Origin: Endoryza sp044226045
Lineage (GTDB): Bacteria; Bacteroidota; Bacteroidia; Chitinophagales; Chitinophagaceae
Assembly (NCBI GenBank): GCA_044226045.1
Contig: JBGAHR010000065.1
Location: 1-22,920, forward strand
Direction: 5' to 3'
DNA length: 22,920 nt
Position numbers and translations under genes: made by a program. Shown here one piece after another: positions 21,997 to 22,920 of the stretch. Every line of letters begins with the position of its first letter. Position 1 is the stretch's first letter. A model generated the notes under the pieces. It saw nothing but the letters and a program-made list of their open reading frames with translations, searched no databases and was not told the origin of the DNA.

Positions 21997-22920
21997 ATGA
22001 ACAAGACGCTCTGGCAGAAACTGCAACCACATGTTCTGGCAATTGGTATTTTCCTGTTGATCTCGATATTTTATTGCTTGCCCGCGTTGCAGGGAAAAAT
22101 CGTCAATCAGTCTGATGTAATCGGATGGAAGGGCATGGCTCAGTCGTCTTTCGAGTTCAAAGAAAAATATGGTCATTTCCCTTTATGGACCAACAGCCTT
22201 TTCAGTGGCATGCCCGCCTACCAGGTTGCCCTGGAGTCAAAATACAATATCACCCTTGCCTGGCTTCATTATCTTTTTACCGGTTTTCTGCCTACTCCGG
22301 CTGGTCTGTTTTTTCTGAGTTGCCTAGGATTTTATATTCTTTCGTTGGTTTTAAGTTTCAGGACCTGGATCGCCATTTTCGGATCATTGGGTTTTGCCTT
22401 TTGCAGTTACAGTCCGATACTGGCCGAAGTGGGCCATACAACCAAACTTGCGGCGATCGGCTATATGCCGGCAATCCTGGCCGGCTTCCTGTTGCTAACC
22501 CAACGTAAATATATACTCGGATTTCTGGCGCTCATGCTTTTCACCACGCTGCAACTTTATCAGAACCATATACAGATTACCTTTTACACCATACTATTAC
22601 TGGGTTTTGCGGCGATCGTGTATGGCATCCGGAAACTGAAAGAAAAAGGATTTAAGGAAATAGGTATTACAGCAGGAATATCGGTTGTAGCCGGTCTTAT
22701 TGCAGCCGGATCATATGCCGTAATGCTGATGCCATTGAACGAATATGCAAAAGAAACGATGAGAGGTGGCCGGTCTGAACTGACCTTAAACAAACCCAAA
22801 GAAGACAAAACAAAAGGTGGCCTGGATAAAGAATATGCTTTCAGATGGAGCTATGGAATTGATGAAAGCCTCACATTTATTTTAGCTTATGCAAATGGCG
22901 GGAGCTCCAATCCCAACGAA
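21997..22920 (+). CDS. YfhO-like large membrane protein (partial, runs off window)
   Basis: Open from an ATG at 21997 to the last base (308 codons, no stop), so the C-terminal part is missing. The visible part is a multi-helix membrane protein of the YfhO type common in Bacteroidota (GT-C-like fold, usually about 800 aa). Blocks that fit are an N-terminal helix ending FYCLPALQGK, QSDVIGWKGM, PLWTNSLFSGMPAYQV, an AEVGHTTKLAAIGYMPAILAG-like stretch, and LYQNHIQITFYT. A soluble loop follows near residues 255-308 (RSELTLNKPKED, FRWSYGIDESLTFILAYANGG). YfhO relatives are thought to act in cell-envelope polymer glycosylation; the substrate here is unknown. The start is chosen as the first ATG before the first helix. 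Confidence 0.88.
   Translation, partial: MNKTLWQKLQPHVLAIGIFLLISIFYCLPALQGKIVNQSDVIGWKGMAQSSFEFKEKYGHFPLWTNSLFSGMPAYQVALESKYNITLAWLHYLFTGFLPTPAGLFFLSCLGFYILSLVLSFRTWIAIFGSLGFAFCSYSPILAEVGHTTKLAAIGYMPAILAGFLLLTQRKYILGFLALMLFTTLQLYQNHIQITFYTILLLGFAAIVYGIRKLKEKGFKEIGITAGISVVAGLIAAGSYAVMLMPLNEYAKETMRGGRSELTLNKPKEDKTKGGLDKEYAFRWSYGIDESLTFILAYANGGSSNPNE

Overview
The window looks like a chromosomal segment of a Bacteroidota species, most likely from the Chitinophagaceae/Sphingobacteriales side. This is an inference. It rests on protein families typical of that phylum (YfhO-like giant membrane protein, SusC-type plug signature, DUF4197, Crp/Fnr regulators of the QKYLASYL type), on weak or absent Shine-Dalgarno sequences, and on two matches to the Bacteroidota promoter form TTTG-N19..21-TAnnTTTG. 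There are about twenty genes, tightly packed on both strands. I found no rRNA, tRNA, CRISPR array, prophage, transposase or toxin-antitoxin pair.

Layout. 1-275: intergenic DNA made of short repeated words. 276-1832 (+): secreted M28 peptidase with a PA domain, ending at a hairpin terminator shared with the convergent pair 2879-4096 (MFS transporter) and 1916-2863 (RlmK-like rRNA methyltransferase). 4206-4949 and 5006-5452 (-): DUF4197 protein and hotdog thioesterase. 5546-6271 (+): exported FKBP-type prolyl isomerase. 6278-6404: a 31-bp word repeat in inverted orientation. 6409-7422 (-): two-helix ion channel with RCK domains. 7530-9455 (-): membrane-anchored SPFH/flotillin protein with four degenerate N-terminal repeats. 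9841-11631 (-): DUF4140/DUF4139 protein carrying an inserted TonB-receptor plug-like segment. 11722-13374 (-): GT35 glucan phosphorylase homologue with Thr in place of the usual PLP lysine. 13544-14500 (-): lipoprotein. 14608-17143 (+): DtxR/MntR-type regulator overlapping an Nramp transporter fused to a universal stress domain. 17170-18398 (-): two tandem Crp/Fnr paralogues. 18590-19822 (+): NADP-type isocitrate dehydrogenase. 19901-20626 (+): PrsW-type membrane protease. 20641-20828: composite heptamer/hexamer repeat. 20884-21938 (-): queuosine-precursor transporter translationally coupled to a small membrane protein. 21997 to the end (+): YfhO-like membrane protein, cut by the window edge.

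How genes work together. The clearest unit is the metal-homeostasis operon at 14577-17143. A perfect inverted repeat lies exactly on the predicted -7 box, the regulator follows 15 bases later, and the transporter start overlaps the regulator stop. Most other genes look like independent housekeeping or envelope functions.

The least explained material is (i) the dispersed intergenic word repeats at three loci, two of which share a 31-mer, (ii) the plug segment inside the DUF4139 protein, (iii) the vault-like repeats before the SPFH domain, and (iv) the phosphorylase without its cofactor lysine. I see no multi-gene defence or biosynthetic system.
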